NCBI GenBank assembly: GCA_913046335.1
Contig: CAJWSU010000008.1
Coordinates: forward strand, 1-64,000
Direction: 5' to 3'
Source of the DNA: TMED109 sp002684605
GTDB taxonomy: Bacteria > Pseudomonadota > Alphaproteobacteria > TMED109
DNA length: 64,000 nucleotides
Below, one piece after another: positions 17,054 through 26,342 of the stretch. Below the pieces are notes generated by a model. The model was not told the DNA's origin, did not search any database, and saw only the letters and a list, made by a program, of their open reading frames with translations. The position numbers were made by a program, and so were the translations under genes. How positions within the stretch are numbered: position 1 is the stretch's first letter; the number at the start of each line of letters is the position of its first letter.

Positions 17054-19750
17054 TTATTCTAACTCTTTTAGTCTTTTAACATATACATATAACTTATCTA
17101 AAGCTTCTTTAGGAGACAAAGTATCTAAATTAATAGCTGACACGTCATCAATTAAACTATTAACAATTTTTATTTTGTTTTTATTTTTGTTAATTGTTAC
17201 ATTTTTGACTTCTTTTTTTTGGCTATCTAAATTAGCTTGAGTGCCTGATGCTTCAAATTCTTCTAAAATTTTCTTAGCTCGCGCTAAAACTGAATTTGGA
17301 ATTCCTGCTAAAGAGGCAACATGTATGCCATAAGAACCTTTGGCTACTCCTTGAATAACGGTATATAGAAATATTACCTTATTTTCCCATTCTTTTACCT
17401 GCATAGTATGACAAGATAGAGATTTAAGAGTATCAGATAATTTAGTTAATTCATGGTAATGTGTAGCAAAGAGAGTTCTACATTCTGAATTATTATGTAA
17501 GTGTTCTAAAATAGACCACGCAAGAGAAAGGCCATCATAAGTAGAGGTGCCTCTTCCAACTTCATCCATAATTACTAATGATCTTTTTCCTGCCTGATTT
17601 AAAATTGCAGCAGTTTCTAACATTTCCACCATAAAAGTTGAACGGCCACTTGCTAGATCATCTGAAGAACCAACTCTACTAAATAATGCATCGACTATTC
17701 CTATTGAAGCTCTTTTTGCAGGAACATATGACCCTGCCTGTGCAAGAATTGTTATAAGAGCATTTTGCCTCAAAAACGTTGATTTTCCTGCCATATTAGG
17801 GCCTGTCAAAAGCCATATTTTATCTTCTTTTTTTAGATGACAATCGTTACTAAAAAATTTACTTTCTCCACTCTTCTGCATGACCAATTCAACAGATGGA
17901 TGCCTGCCTCCTATTATTTTTAAGCTTTGGTCATTTAAAATAGATGGTCTGACAAAATTATTTAATATAGATACTTCTGCTAAGGAAGAAACTACATCCA
18001 AACGTGAAAGAGCGTAAGATATATTAGCTAAAGTTTCATGTTGAGTATTTATTAACCCTTTAACTTCTTCAAATATACGGACCTCAATTTCTATTGCTTT
18101 TTCTGCGGCATTACTTATAGATTCAGAAAGTTTAGAAAGGTCCTCTGTCACAAAACGTGCTGCCCCCTTTAGCGATTGCCTAGGAATAAACCTTTCTGAA
18201 TTTTCAATTTCTAAAAATTTATTTTTTTGTAATTGAGTAACTTCAAAAAAATATCCTATTACATTATTATATTTAATCTTAAGTGATGTTAGTCCTGTTT
18301 TTAATTTTTCTTCTGCTTCCATTTCTAAAATGTGCTGCCTACTTTTATCTCGAAAAGACCGCACTTCATCTAGTTCTTTTGAATATCCCTTTTTAACGAA
18401 ACCTCCATCTTTTAAAAAAAGTGGTAAGTTATCGGAAAGAATTTTTTTTAATGTATTTAATAATGCATGACATTGGCCTAGATTTTTCTTAAGTTCTATA
18501 AAGCCTTTTGGAATATTTTTATTCAAAATATTTTCTAAATTATGTGCTGACTCTATTCCCAGTTTTATGGATCTAATATCCCTTGGCCCGCCTCTAGAAA
18601 GAACTACCCTAGCTTTTGCCCTATCTATGTCAGCTGAAGCTTTTAATATTTTTCTAATATTTTCTCTTACTTTATCTTCCTCGATCAAAAACTCAATCAT
18701 ATCTAAACGACTATTAATTTCTTCAATGTCGGTTAAAGGCGCAGAAATATCTTTGTCTAACTGCCTCGTTCCTACAGCAGTTAATGTCATATCTACAGCA
18801 TCTATTAAACTTCCTTTTTTATGACCGTCTAAAGTTTCATTGATTTCAAGGCTTTTTCTCGTAGAGCTATCTATTCTCATCAGCGCTTCATTTTTTATAG
18901 ATTTAGGAAATCTGATAGGAGGCAAATTACCCTTTTGAGTCAAGGAAACATAATCCAATAAAGACCAACAAGTTATAGTTTCGTTTTCTGAAAAACTGCC
19001 AAAAGAAGACAATGTTTTAACACCATAATGAAAACAAATTAATTTTTCTGCTTTTTTACTATTATTTATACTTTGAATTAAGGGAGAGATAATGCAGTCA
19101 AAAGTTTTCTTTATTAAGTTTGAATAGTAATTATCTACTTTATCCAGAAGTAAAATTTCTCTCGGTCGAACTCTTGCAATAACGGATAAAAATGTATATT
19201 TAGTGCATGATTCTGTATAAAGCTCTCCGGTAGAAACATCTAACCAAGCTATTCCTATTTTTTCATTACTAGTAGATATAGAAAGTAAAAAATTATTTTT
19301 ACCTGCGTCTAACAAAGTTTCTTCTGTTAATGTTCCTGGAGTAACTATTCTTACTACTTCTCTATTAACTAATGCTTTATTTCCACCTCTTAATTTAGCT
19401 TCCTTAGGGCTTTCAGTTTGTTCACATATAGCTACTTTGTAATTATTTTTTGTTAACTTTTCTAGGTAAGGCAGATATGCATGATATGGCACACCACACA
19501 TAGGAACAGGATTTCCATCATATTTTCCTCTACTAGTAAGCGCAATATCTAGTTCTTTAGATGCAATTACAGCGTCCTCAAAAAACAATTCATAAAAATC
19601 TCCCATTCTAAAAAAGAGCAAGCTATCCAAATTATCTGATTTAATTTCTAAAAACTGTTGAAACATTGGGGTTGTTTTTAACAAGGCTTCACCATTAACT
19701 TTTGATAATAGTGGGAGTGATTGTTGTTCTAATTCATTATCAGCTGACAT
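17054..19750 (-). CDS. mutS: DNA mismatch repair protein MutS
   Basis: The 898-residue protein has the mismatch-wedge FxE region (FFRMGDFYELFFEDA near 45-59), connector, lever and clamp domains, and the ABC ATPase with Walker A GPNMAGKST near residue 647 and VIMDEVGRGTSTYDGLSLAW. This is MutS1, not MutS2. The basic, asparagine-rich tail before the last helices ends in the usual small dimerisation segment. The gene heads a mutS-glnD-murJ-trpS run. The 187-base gap to the divergent malic enzyme gene should hold both promoters, but I do not see a confident motif there. Confidence 0.97.
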   Translation of the reverse strand: MSADNELEQQSLPLLSKVNGEALLKTTPMFQQFLEIKSDNLDSLLFFRMGDFYELFFEDAVIASKELDIALTSRGKYDGNPVPMCGVPYHAYLPYLEKLTKNNYKVAICEQTESPKEAKLRGGNKALVNREVVRIVTPGTLTEETLLDAGKNNFLLSISTSNEKIGIAWLDVSTGELYTESCTKYTFLSVIARVRPREILLLDKVDNYYSNLIKKTFDCIISPLIQSINNSKKAEKLICFHYGVKTLSSFGSFSENETITCWSLLDYVSLTQKGNLPPIRFPKSIKNEALMRIDSSTRKSLEINETLDGHKKGSLIDAVDMTLTAVGTRQLDKDISAPLTDIEEINSRLDMIEFLIEEDKVRENIRKILKASADIDRAKARVVLSRGGPRDIRSIKLGIESAHNLENILNKNIPKGFIELKKNLGQCHALLNTLKKILSDNLPLFLKDGGFVKKGYSKELDEVRSFRDKSRQHILEMEAEEKLKTGLTSLKIKYNNVIGYFFEVTQLQKNKFLEIENSERFIPRQSLKGAARFVTEDLSKLSESISNAAEKAIEIEVRIFEEVKGLINTQHETLANISYALSRLDVVSSLAEVSILNNFVRPSILNDQSLKIIGGRHPSVELVMQKSGESKFFSNDCHLKKEDKIWLLTGPNMAGKSTFLRQNALITILAQAGSYVPAKRASIGIVDALFSRVGSSDDLASGRSTFMVEMLETAAILNQAGKRSLVIMDEVGRGTSTYDGLSLAWSILEHLHNNSECRTLFATHYHELTKLSDTLKSLSCHTMQVKEWENKVIFLYTVIQGVAKGSYGIHVASLAGIPNSVLARAKKILEEFEASGTQANLDSQKKEVKNVTINKNKNKIKIVNSLIDDVSAINLDTLSPKEALDKLYVYVKRLKELE

Positions 19751-19937
19751 TGTTATTTCTCTAATAAAAACAAATTAATATTGGATCTTTAATGTAACAT
19801 ATTGATCAAATTTTCTCATGAAAAATATATACATGATAAACAGAAAAGTAATTAGTAGAAATTCGGTATTAAATAGATGGACGTTATTTATTATAAGCTG
19901 TAATCTTAGAACTATGTCAATTATACAGGATTAATAA

Positions 19938-22226
19938 ATGCCAAAATCTTCGCAACCTATCGATGCTCTAAATTTTCATTCAAAAGGAAAACCCGGTAAA
20001 TTAGAAATAGCACCAACAAAACCTTTAACGACTGCTAGAGATTTATCTCTTGCTTATTCTCCAGGAGTTGCCGTTCCTTGTTTAGAAATAGAAAAGAACC
20101 CTTCTTCTGCCTATGACTATACCGCTAAAGGTAATATGGTTGCTGTAATATCTAATGGAACAGCCGTTCTAGGTTTAGGAAATATTGGAGCACTTGCTTC
20201 TAAACCTGTCATGGAAGGAAAAGCAGTTCTATTCAAAAGATTTGCCGATATTGATGGTATAGATTTAGAAGTAAATACTCAAGATGCAGATGAATTTATT
20301 AATAGCGTAAAATTTTTAGGTAAATCTTGGGGAGGAATAAATCTCGAAGATATTAAAGCTCCAGAATGTTTTATAATTGAGGAAAAACTATCTGAACTAT
20401 TAGATATACCTGTTTTTCATGATGACCAGCATGGCACTGCCATAATAGCAGCAGCAGGTCTTATTAATGCCTTAGATATTACAAATAGAAAAATTGATAA
20501 TTTTACTATGGTAGTAAATGGCGCTGGTGCCGCGGGAATTGCTTGTGCGGAATTATTAAATGCTATGGGAATGCCAAAAAAGAATATCATTATGTGTGAT
20601 ACTAAAGGTATTATTCATAGAGAAAGAACTGATCTGAATCAGTGGAAATCAGCCCATGCAATTACAACTAAGAAGCGTTCTTTAGCAGAAGCCTTAGATG
20701 GAGCGGATGTTGCCTTTGGATTATCTGTAAAAGGCGCTTTTACTAAAGACATGATGAAAAAAATGGCGCCTAATCCTATTGTTTTTGCTATGGCTAATCC
20801 AGATCCAGAAATAACGCCAGAACAACTAAAGGAAGTTCGTCCAGACGCAATTATTGCAACAGGTAGATCCGACTATCCCAATCAAGTTAATAATGTTTTA
20901 GGTTTTCCCTTTATTTTTAGAGGTGCTTTAGATGCCAGGGCATCAAGGATAAATATGGAAATGAAAATCGCGGCAACAAATGCTTTGGCACAATTAGCGA
21001 GGCAAGATGTTCCTGATGAAGTCGCTGCAGCATATAGTGGTGCAGAATTACATTATGGACCTCAATATATAATTCCGACACCTTTTGACCCTAGACTTAT
21101 AACCACTATACCTCCAGCAGTAGCTAAAGCCGCGGCCGATACAGGTGTTGCACAGAAGCCAATAAAAGATGATTTAAAATATCATAGAGAATTAGCTATG
21201 AGATTGGACCAGACAGCTTCTATGATACAAATGATCTCTTCAAGAGTAAAAGATAATCCTAAAAAAATGGTTTTTGCAGAAGGGGAGGAAGAAAGAATCA
21301 TCAGAGCCGCCTATCAATGGAATAAATCTGGCTATGGAGATTCCATATTAATAGGAAGAAAAAGTAGAGTATTAGAAGCAATAGAAAATTTAGGCTTAGA
21401 TCCAAATCAAAAAGGTATAGAAATTTTAAATGCAAAAATTAGTAAACATAATGACCATTATGCCGATTTTTTATATTCCAAACTACAAAGATCAGGTTTT
21501 CTAAAAAGAGACTGCATAAGACTTATTAACCAAGATAGAAATAGTTTTGCTGCATGTATAATTGCTACAGGTGATGCTGATGCCATGGTAACTGGAACAA
21601 CTAGAAATTATTACGCGAGTTTAAAAGATATTAAACGCGTTCTTGCTATAGAAAAAGATAAGATTTTGTTTGGTCTATCTATAATGATCACAAGAACAAG
21701 AACACTTTTTATTGCTGATAGTACCGTTATTCACACTCCTACATCTGAACAATTAGCAGATATTGCAGTACAAGCAGCAAATGAAGCAAAGGCACTTGGG
21801 CATACCCCAAGAGTTGCATTACTCTCTTTTGCAAATTTTGGTAACCCTACTATGAACGGAACAGAGCGTATTCATGAAGCTATAGAAATATTAAATAAGC
21901 GAAAAGTAGACTTTGAGTACGATGGTGAAATGAGTGCAGATGTTGCCCTTAATAAAGAGTTATTAGAACTATATCCTTTTAGTAGACTATCTGAACCGGC
22001 AAATATTTTAATAATGCCTGGCTTACACTCTGCTAATATTGCTGCAAAGCTTTTAGGTCAAGTAGGAGGGGGGGAAGTTTTAGGACCATTATTAACTGGT
22101 TTTTGTAAACCAGTTCAAATAATGCCTATGGGAGCAAATGTTAGTGAAATATTGAATTATGCTATGTTTGCAGCCCACGAAGTGAAAGATAATAATCAAA
22201 AAGTCAAAAAAACTAAAGTAGGTTAA
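19938..22226 (+). CDS. maeB: NADP-dependent malic enzyme with C-terminal phosphotransacetylase-like domain
   Basis: The 762-residue protein has an N-terminal malic enzyme (about 1-430) with the SLAYSPGVAVPC motif, VFHDDQHGTA, and a Rossmann loop VVNGAGAAGIAC. A phosphate acetyl/butyryltransferase-like domain follows (about 430-750). This MaeB architecture oxidatively decarboxylates malate to pyruvate with NADP; the C-terminal domain is usually regulatory, sensing acetyl-CoA. The ATG at 19938 follows an AGGA. It is convergent with ppk and their ends overlap by four bases. Confidence 0.95.
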   Translation: MPKSSQPIDALNFHSKGKPGKLEIAPTKPLTTARDLSLAYSPGVAVPCLEIEKNPSSAYDYTAKGNMVAVISNGTAVLGLGNIGALASKPVMEGKAVLFKRFADIDGIDLEVNTQDADEFINSVKFLGKSWGGINLEDIKAPECFIIEEKLSELLDIPVFHDDQHGTAIIAAAGLINALDITNRKIDNFTMVVNGAGAAGIACAELLNAMGMPKKNIIMCDTKGIIHRERTDLNQWKSAHAITTKKRSLAEALDGADVAFGLSVKGAFTKDMMKKMAPNPIVFAMANPDPEITPEQLKEVRPDAIIATGRSDYPNQVNNVLGFPFIFRGALDARASRINMEMKIAATNALAQLARQDVPDEVAAAYSGAELHYGPQYIIPTPFDPRLITTIPPAVAKAAADTGVAQKPIKDDLKYHRELAMRLDQTASMIQMISSRVKDNPKKMVFAEGEEERIIRAAYQWNKSGYGDSILIGRKSRVLEAIENLGLDPNQKGIEILNAKISKHNDHYADFLYSKLQRSGFLKRDCIRLINQDRNSFAACIIATGDADAMVTGTTRNYYASLKDIKRVLAIEKDKILFGLSIMITRTRTLFIADSTVIHTPTSEQLADIAVQAANEAKALGHTPRVALLSFANFGNPTMNGTERIHEAIEILNKRKVDFEYDGEMSADVALNKELLELYPFSRLSEPANILIMPGLHSANIAAKLLGQVGGGEVLGPLLTGFCKPVQIMPMGANVSEILNYAMFAAHEVKDNNQKVKKTKVG

Positions 22227-24382
22227 TAATCGAAAAGCCTAATTTCTTCTGGTTTACTTTTATTTAAGTCTTGGCCTCTTCCAGATAAACTTGGATTTTT
22301 TATGAAATACTCATGAGCAGAAATTTTTGTTCTATCATGTTTTAATCTGTTATAATTTCCCTGATTATCCATCTCCCAGCTTTGGTTAACATCATTTAAG
22401 CTAACTACCATAATTTGCTTAAGTATTTGTGCATGAACAGTATGGTTTTTAATAGGGATTAGCAGCTCTACTCTTCTATCAAAATTTCTCTGCATTAAAT
22501 CAGCACTTGAAATAAAAACTTTATTTTTAGAAGAAGGCATTTTTCTTCCTGCTGCAAAACAGTATATTCTTCCATGTTCTAAGAACCTGCCTATAATGCT
22601 TTTTACCTTAATGTTTTCTGATAAATTTGGAACTCCTGGCTTTAAACAACAAACTCCTCTGACAATTAAGTCTATTTTAACTCCACTTGAACTAGCTTTA
22701 TAAAGAGCGTTTATAATAATAGGGTCTACTATGGCGTTACATTTCAACCATATACCTGAGGGCTTACCTGATTTAGCATTTATAATTTCCTCATCAATTA
22801 ATTTTAATAGTTTTTTTCTTAATCCCTTAGGAGCGGCTTCTATTAAGCTCCAATTATCTGTATCATTATGTCCTGTTACCATATTAAAAAAACGGGAAGC
22901 ATCTAACGTATAATCAATATTACAAGTAAATAATGATAAATCTGTATAAATTCTAGCTGTAGTAGGGTGATAATTACCTGTTCCAAAGTGAACATATGTA
23001 TTAAGCTTTTTTGCTTCTCTTCTAACCACTAAAGAAACTTTAGCATGTGTTTTTAAATCAACGACTCCATAAACAACATGTACCCCTGCTTTTTCTAAAT
23101 CTTGAGAAAGTTTAATATTAGCTTCTTCTTGAAAACGTGCTTTTAATTCCACAACTGCCGTAACTGATTTCCCAGCTTCGGCAGCTTCAATTAAAGACTC
23201 AATTATTGGAGAACGATCTGTCTTAGTCCTATATAATGTTTGCTTTATCGCAACTACATTGGGATCTTTGGCTGCTTGTTTTAAAAAATCTACAACTACA
23301 TCAAAACTCTCATATGGATGGTGCACAACAAGATCTTTGTTTTTAATCGCTTTAAATATATTATCTCCCGCATCTCTAATTCTTTCTGGAAAGCGTGCTT
23401 CAAATTTCTTAAAGCATAGCCTTTTAGGTCCAGCATTATATATTTCTATCAAACTAGAAATTCCTATAATTCCATCTATTTCAACAATATCTTCTGGATT
23501 GACTTCTAACGAATCAATAATCATATTTTTAATAATTTTAGGACAACTCTTATCTATTTTTAATCTAACCACTTTTCCACGCCTTCTAGTGCGAAGTTGC
23601 TTCTGAAAAGAAATTACAAGATCTTCTGCTTCTTCTTGAAACTCTACATCACTATCTCTTATTACTCTGAATAATCCTCCTCCTAAAAAATCATACCCAT
23701 CAAATATTTTAGTACTAAATAACATTAACATTTCTTCTAAAGGGATCATCTTAAGAGTGTCTTTATTACTCTCGATCTCTATAAATCTTGGCAAAATAGT
23801 TGGCAATGGTAAAAGCGCATTTCTCTTTTTATTATTATTTTTATGTTTTAACTGAACGCTTAAAACTAATCCCAAATTACCTACAAAAGGAAATGGGTGA
23901 GCAGGATCTATAGCAAGGGGAGTCAAAACCGGTAAAACATTAGCTTCAAAATATTCTGCACATTGTTCTTTTTCTTTAGTACTTAAAGAGTTTTTTGATA
24001 AAATATGAATATTATTTTCACTCATTTTTTCTTTAAGTTTCTTCCATGTTGTTTGCTGGTTTTTCATTAATAAATTAGCTTTTTGATTCACTTCACTTAA
24101 TTGCTCTTGAGGTAACATCCCATCAGAACTTTTAATATTAACTCCTTCGTCAACTTGCGCGTGCAACCCAGCCACTCTCACCATATAAAATTCGTCTAGG
24201 TTGCTGCCAGAAATAGAAAGGAATTTAAGGTTTTCTAAAATTGGGTGATTTGTATTATTAGCCTCATCTAGAACTCTTTGATTAAAAGCGATCCAAGATA
24301 ATTCTCTATTGATATAAGAACTATGTGAGTCATGGAAGTTTTTATGGTTTAATATGGAACTAATTTTTTTTTCACTCTTCAT
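22223..24382 (-). CDS. ppk: Polyphosphate kinase 1
   Basis: From the ATG at 24382 the protein has 719 residues, normal for PPK1. An upstream in-frame ATG at 24475 would add 31 hydrophobic/basic residues unlike the family N-terminus; AAGAG lies before the chosen start. The N-domain has SYINRELSWIAFNQRVLDEA. Catalytic PLD-like halves show KQTLYRTKTDRSPI, VELKARFQEEANI and THAKVSLVVRRE with the autophosphorylated-histidine region, then FGTGNYHPTTARIYTDLSLF. It polymerises ATP gamma-phosphate into polyphosphate. It lies next to a PHO4-type permease. Confidence 0.94.
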   Translation of the reverse strand: MKSEKKISSILNHKNFHDSHSSYINRELSWIAFNQRVLDEANNTNHPILENLKFLSISGSNLDEFYMVRVAGLHAQVDEGVNIKSSDGMLPQEQLSEVNQKANLLMKNQQTTWKKLKEKMSENNIHILSKNSLSTKEKEQCAEYFEANVLPVLTPLAIDPAHPFPFVGNLGLVLSVQLKHKNNNKKRNALLPLPTILPRFIEIESNKDTLKMIPLEEMLMLFSTKIFDGYDFLGGGLFRVIRDSDVEFQEEAEDLVISFQKQLRTRRRGKVVRLKIDKSCPKIIKNMIIDSLEVNPEDIVEIDGIIGISSLIEIYNAGPKRLCFKKFEARFPERIRDAGDNIFKAIKNKDLVVHHPYESFDVVVDFLKQAAKDPNVVAIKQTLYRTKTDRSPIIESLIEAAEAGKSVTAVVELKARFQEEANIKLSQDLEKAGVHVVYGVVDLKTHAKVSLVVRREAKKLNTYVHFGTGNYHPTTARIYTDLSLFTCNIDYTLDASRFFNMVTGHNDTDNWSLIEAAPKGLRKKLLKLIDEEIINAKSGKPSGIWLKCNAIVDPIIINALYKASSSGVKIDLIVRGVCCLKPGVPNLSENIKVKSIIGRFLEHGRIYCFAAGRKMPSSKNKVFISSADLMQRNFDRRVELLIPIKNHTVHAQILKQIMVVSLNDVNQSWEMDNQGNYNRLKHDRTKISAHEYFIKNPSLSGRGQDLNKSKPEEIRLFDY

Positions 24383-24494
24383 AACAACTACTCTTAATTT
24401 TAATATAATTAAATAATATGAACGCTTTATTAATAGAATATTTAAGTTTATGTTTATAAACTTATGAGCATTCAAATAAATTATTACATAACAT

Positions 24495-24528
24495 AAAAAA
24501 GGTGATAAAGCTATATTTAACCTTTTTT
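24495..24528 (-). terminator. Weak hairpin after the PHO4-type permease gene
   Basis: A 9-bp inverted repeat (AAAAAAGGT / ACCTTTTTT) is separated by 16 bases. It lies 28 bases beyond the stop of the leftward permease gene and before ppk. On the minus strand it ends in a T run. The stem is AT-rich with only two G-C pairs, so termination would be modest. Confidence 0.3.
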
Positions 24529-24555
24529 ATGCTATAATATTTTTTTTATGATAGT

Positions 24556-25506
24556 TTAATTTAAGTAATGAATGCTCAAAACTATCATCACACTCACTGC
24601 TAAACCAGTCATCATTTTAAGAAAATCTTTTCCTACAATTGGTATAACAGATTTAATTTTATAATTATTTGCAGAAATACTAGCTATAGCAAATTCTCTT
24701 CCACACAATAAGCCTACAAAAACCCAGGTTGTTGACATAGGAATATCATTATATTGCTTAAAATATAATAATACAAAAGCATAACATAAATCAATAATAG
24801 TAGCAGACCTCACATATGTAGTAGTACTTTTTTCTAAAACAATTTTTTGAATACGTCCGCCTTTTTCATAAAAAATCCATGCTAAAAAACTAGTAAAGAC
24901 AATTGAGATGGCGACCATCCAACTTATAGGAAGTGATCTAGGCAGATATACAGCTATATTTGCTAAATCATGACTAAGCCATGTATACCATAAAAAACCA
25001 GTTGTACACCATTGTGCTACCCTCCAATAACTTTCATGCCCTTTTTTAATAGGAGACCTTTTTTCATCAAGGAACCTTGCAATTACAAACCACATTATAT
25101 AAGCGATGACTGCTGCAAGCCCATAACCTAGTATACTTTTTACCAACATTTTTTCAAAAACTATACTTGAAGCAAATGCGCTCAAGACAAGGAATGTAGT
25201 AGAAACAGGTATTCCAAAGCGTGTTAAAAGAAGAAGAATAGCAGGGGCTGCCGCATGATACCATTGAATTTCTACATATGGAATTTTATTTAACCTTCCA
25301 TAGGAAATGTCTCCTCCATTTAGTGACCATCCATACCATAATGTAAAAAGTAAAACTGAAGATGCTGCCGCCCATAAATAATACCATTTAAATCTTTGTG
25401 AATTGGATGCAATAAAAGTACCTAGCGTCTGAACCGAATCATTTGCTACTACGGAATAAGCAGCTAGCAGGAATCCAATAATGGCATATAGTAAACTTAT
25501 TTCCAT
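24556..25506 (-). CDS. PHO4/PiT-like phosphate permease family protein
   Basis: The 316-residue polytopic protein has two inverted-repeat-like halves typical of the PiT fold. Repeat one carries VANDSVQTLGTFIASN near 20-35 and PVSTTFLVLS near 100. Repeat two carries LSHDLANIAVYLPR near 178 and PMSTTWVFVGLLCGREFAI near 255. These match the GANDVANA and P(V/I)STT signatures of PiT phosphate/cation symporters in degenerate form. The protein is shorter than standard PitA and lacks a large central loop. Phosphate is the likely substrate, supported by the neighbouring ppk, but other anions are possible. AGGATAA precedes the ATG. Confidence 0.75.
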   Translation of the reverse strand: MEISLLYAIIGFLLAAYSVVANDSVQTLGTFIASNSQRFKWYYLWAAASSVLLFTLWYGWSLNGGDISYGRLNKIPYVEIQWYHAAAPAILLLLTRFGIPVSTTFLVLSAFASSIVFEKMLVKSILGYGLAAVIAYIMWFVIARFLDEKRSPIKKGHESYWRVAQWCTTGFLWYTWLSHDLANIAVYLPRSLPISWMVAISIVFTSFLAWIFYEKGGRIQKIVLEKSTTTYVRSATIIDLCYAFVLLYFKQYNDIPMSTTWVFVGLLCGREFAIASISANNYKIKSVIPIVGKDFLKMMTGLAVSVMIVLSIHYLN

Positions 25507-25542
25507 AAAATTATCCTTTGTTTGTTATAAAATTATTATTAA

Positions 25543-25830
25543 TTAAAATTTAAATTCTTGCTCAAAAAAGATTACTCCATCATCATCAGCATTCCAATCA
25601 TTTAAATTTCTTCCTGTTTGTTTGTCCCACCCAAATTTAATAGTGCTTCCACTTTTTTGTTTATATTTACCGAATATCCTTAATTTACTTTTCTCATCTT
25701 CATCTAAATCGTAATAATATCTATATCCGCCTGACCAACCTGGCAATGTACTAAAACCCTTCTTCTTTTTTTCCTGCCCCATAGACTGAAATGAGAACAT
25801 AATTACTATTAAAATTAAAAAATACTTCAT
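25543..25830 (-). CDS. Small secreted protein of unknown function
   Basis: I do not recognise this 95-residue protein. It has a clear signal peptide (about residues 1-18, ending QSMGQ), a KKKK stretch, and an aromatic, charged mature part with GWSGGYRYYYDLDEDEKSKL and a C-terminal IFFEQEFKF strand. There are no cysteines. AAAGGAAA precedes the ATG at a good distance, so it is probably translated. It lies 37 bases upstream of the permease gene and directly faces the repeat palindrome at 25881-25920, so permease and small protein may form one unit controlled from there. Confidence 0.6.
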   Translation of the reverse strand: MKYFLILIVIMFSFQSMGQEKKKKGFSTLPGWSGGYRYYYDLDEDEKSKLRIFGKYKQKSGSTIKFGWDKQTGRNLNDWNADDDGVIFFEQEFKF

Positions 25831-25880
25831 ATTGCAGTTTCCTTTATATTAGTTACTATATATTAATCTTAAAATAACAA

Positions 25881-25920
25881 TTCTATAATTCTATAATTAT
25901 AGAATTATAGAATTATAGAA
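25881..25920. repeat. Five-copy 8-bp repeat forming a 32-bp perfect palindrome; candidate operator
   Basis: The site reads TTCTATAA twice (25881-25888, 25889-25896) and then its reverse complement TTATAGAA three times (25897-25904, 25905-25912, 25913-25920). The first four copies make a perfect 32-bp palindrome, 25881-25912. It sits in the 142-base gap between a leftward small-protein/permease pair and a rightward ArsR-family gene, where an autoregulatory operator would be expected. ArsR dimers bind AT-rich inverted repeats of this kind. That this regulator binds it is inference. Confidence 0.6.
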
Positions 25921-25972
25921 TTAATTAATTAAAAATAACTAATTTGTCAACTATGTAGTTTAGAAAAAAAGC

Positions 25973-26296
25973 ATGAAAATATCTAACATTGTAAAGTCGT
26001 TTATAGCTCTTGGCCACGATACAAGATTAACCATATATAACCTTCTTGTAACTAAAGGAGAGTCAGGTATTCCAGCCGGAGAAATAGCAGCGGAATTAGG
26101 TATCCCAGGAGCAACTTTATCTTTTCATTTAACAAGCCTATCAGATGCAAAACTAATCGGATCTCGCCGCGAAGGCAGAACTGTTTATTATTTTGTTAAA
26201 TATAAAAGAGTAAAAAAACTCATAAAGTATCTCAAAGATCCTGTTACAGCAACTGCTCTTGAAGTAGAGACAACAAATGAGACAGAAGTAGAGTAA
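25973..26296 (+). CDS. ArsR-family winged-helix transcriptional regulator
   Basis: The 107-residue protein is a compact ArsR/SmtB winged helix: IALGHDTRLTIYNLLV (helix 1-2), AAELGIPGATLSFHLTSLSDAKLI (recognition helix) and SRREGRTVYYFV (wing). The usual ELCVCDL metal box is replaced by PAGEIAAEL, and there are no cysteines, so classical arsenic or metal sensing through thiols is unlikely. The tail is rich in Glu and Thr. It is transcribed away from the repeat palindrome at 25881-25920. It may sense phosphate, redox or something else; sequence does not tell. Confidence 0.85.
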   Translation: MKISNIVKSFIALGHDTRLTIYNLLVTKGESGIPAGEIAAELGIPGATLSFHLTSLSDAKLIGSRREGRTVYYFVKYKRVKKLIKYLKDPVTATALEVETTNETEVE

Positions 26297-26342
26297 TAAC
26301 AGAACGTTTTGATAAAAAAAATTAATTATATTATAAATAAAT

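Noticed and set aside
24383..24475. 31-residue N-terminal extension of PPK from the ATG at 24475
   Set aside because: The extension is unlike PPK1 N-termini, and AAGAG supports the ATG at 24382.
25881..25920. CRISPR-like short repeat
   Set aside because: The 8-bp units are contiguous with no spacers and no cas genes; an operator is a better reading.
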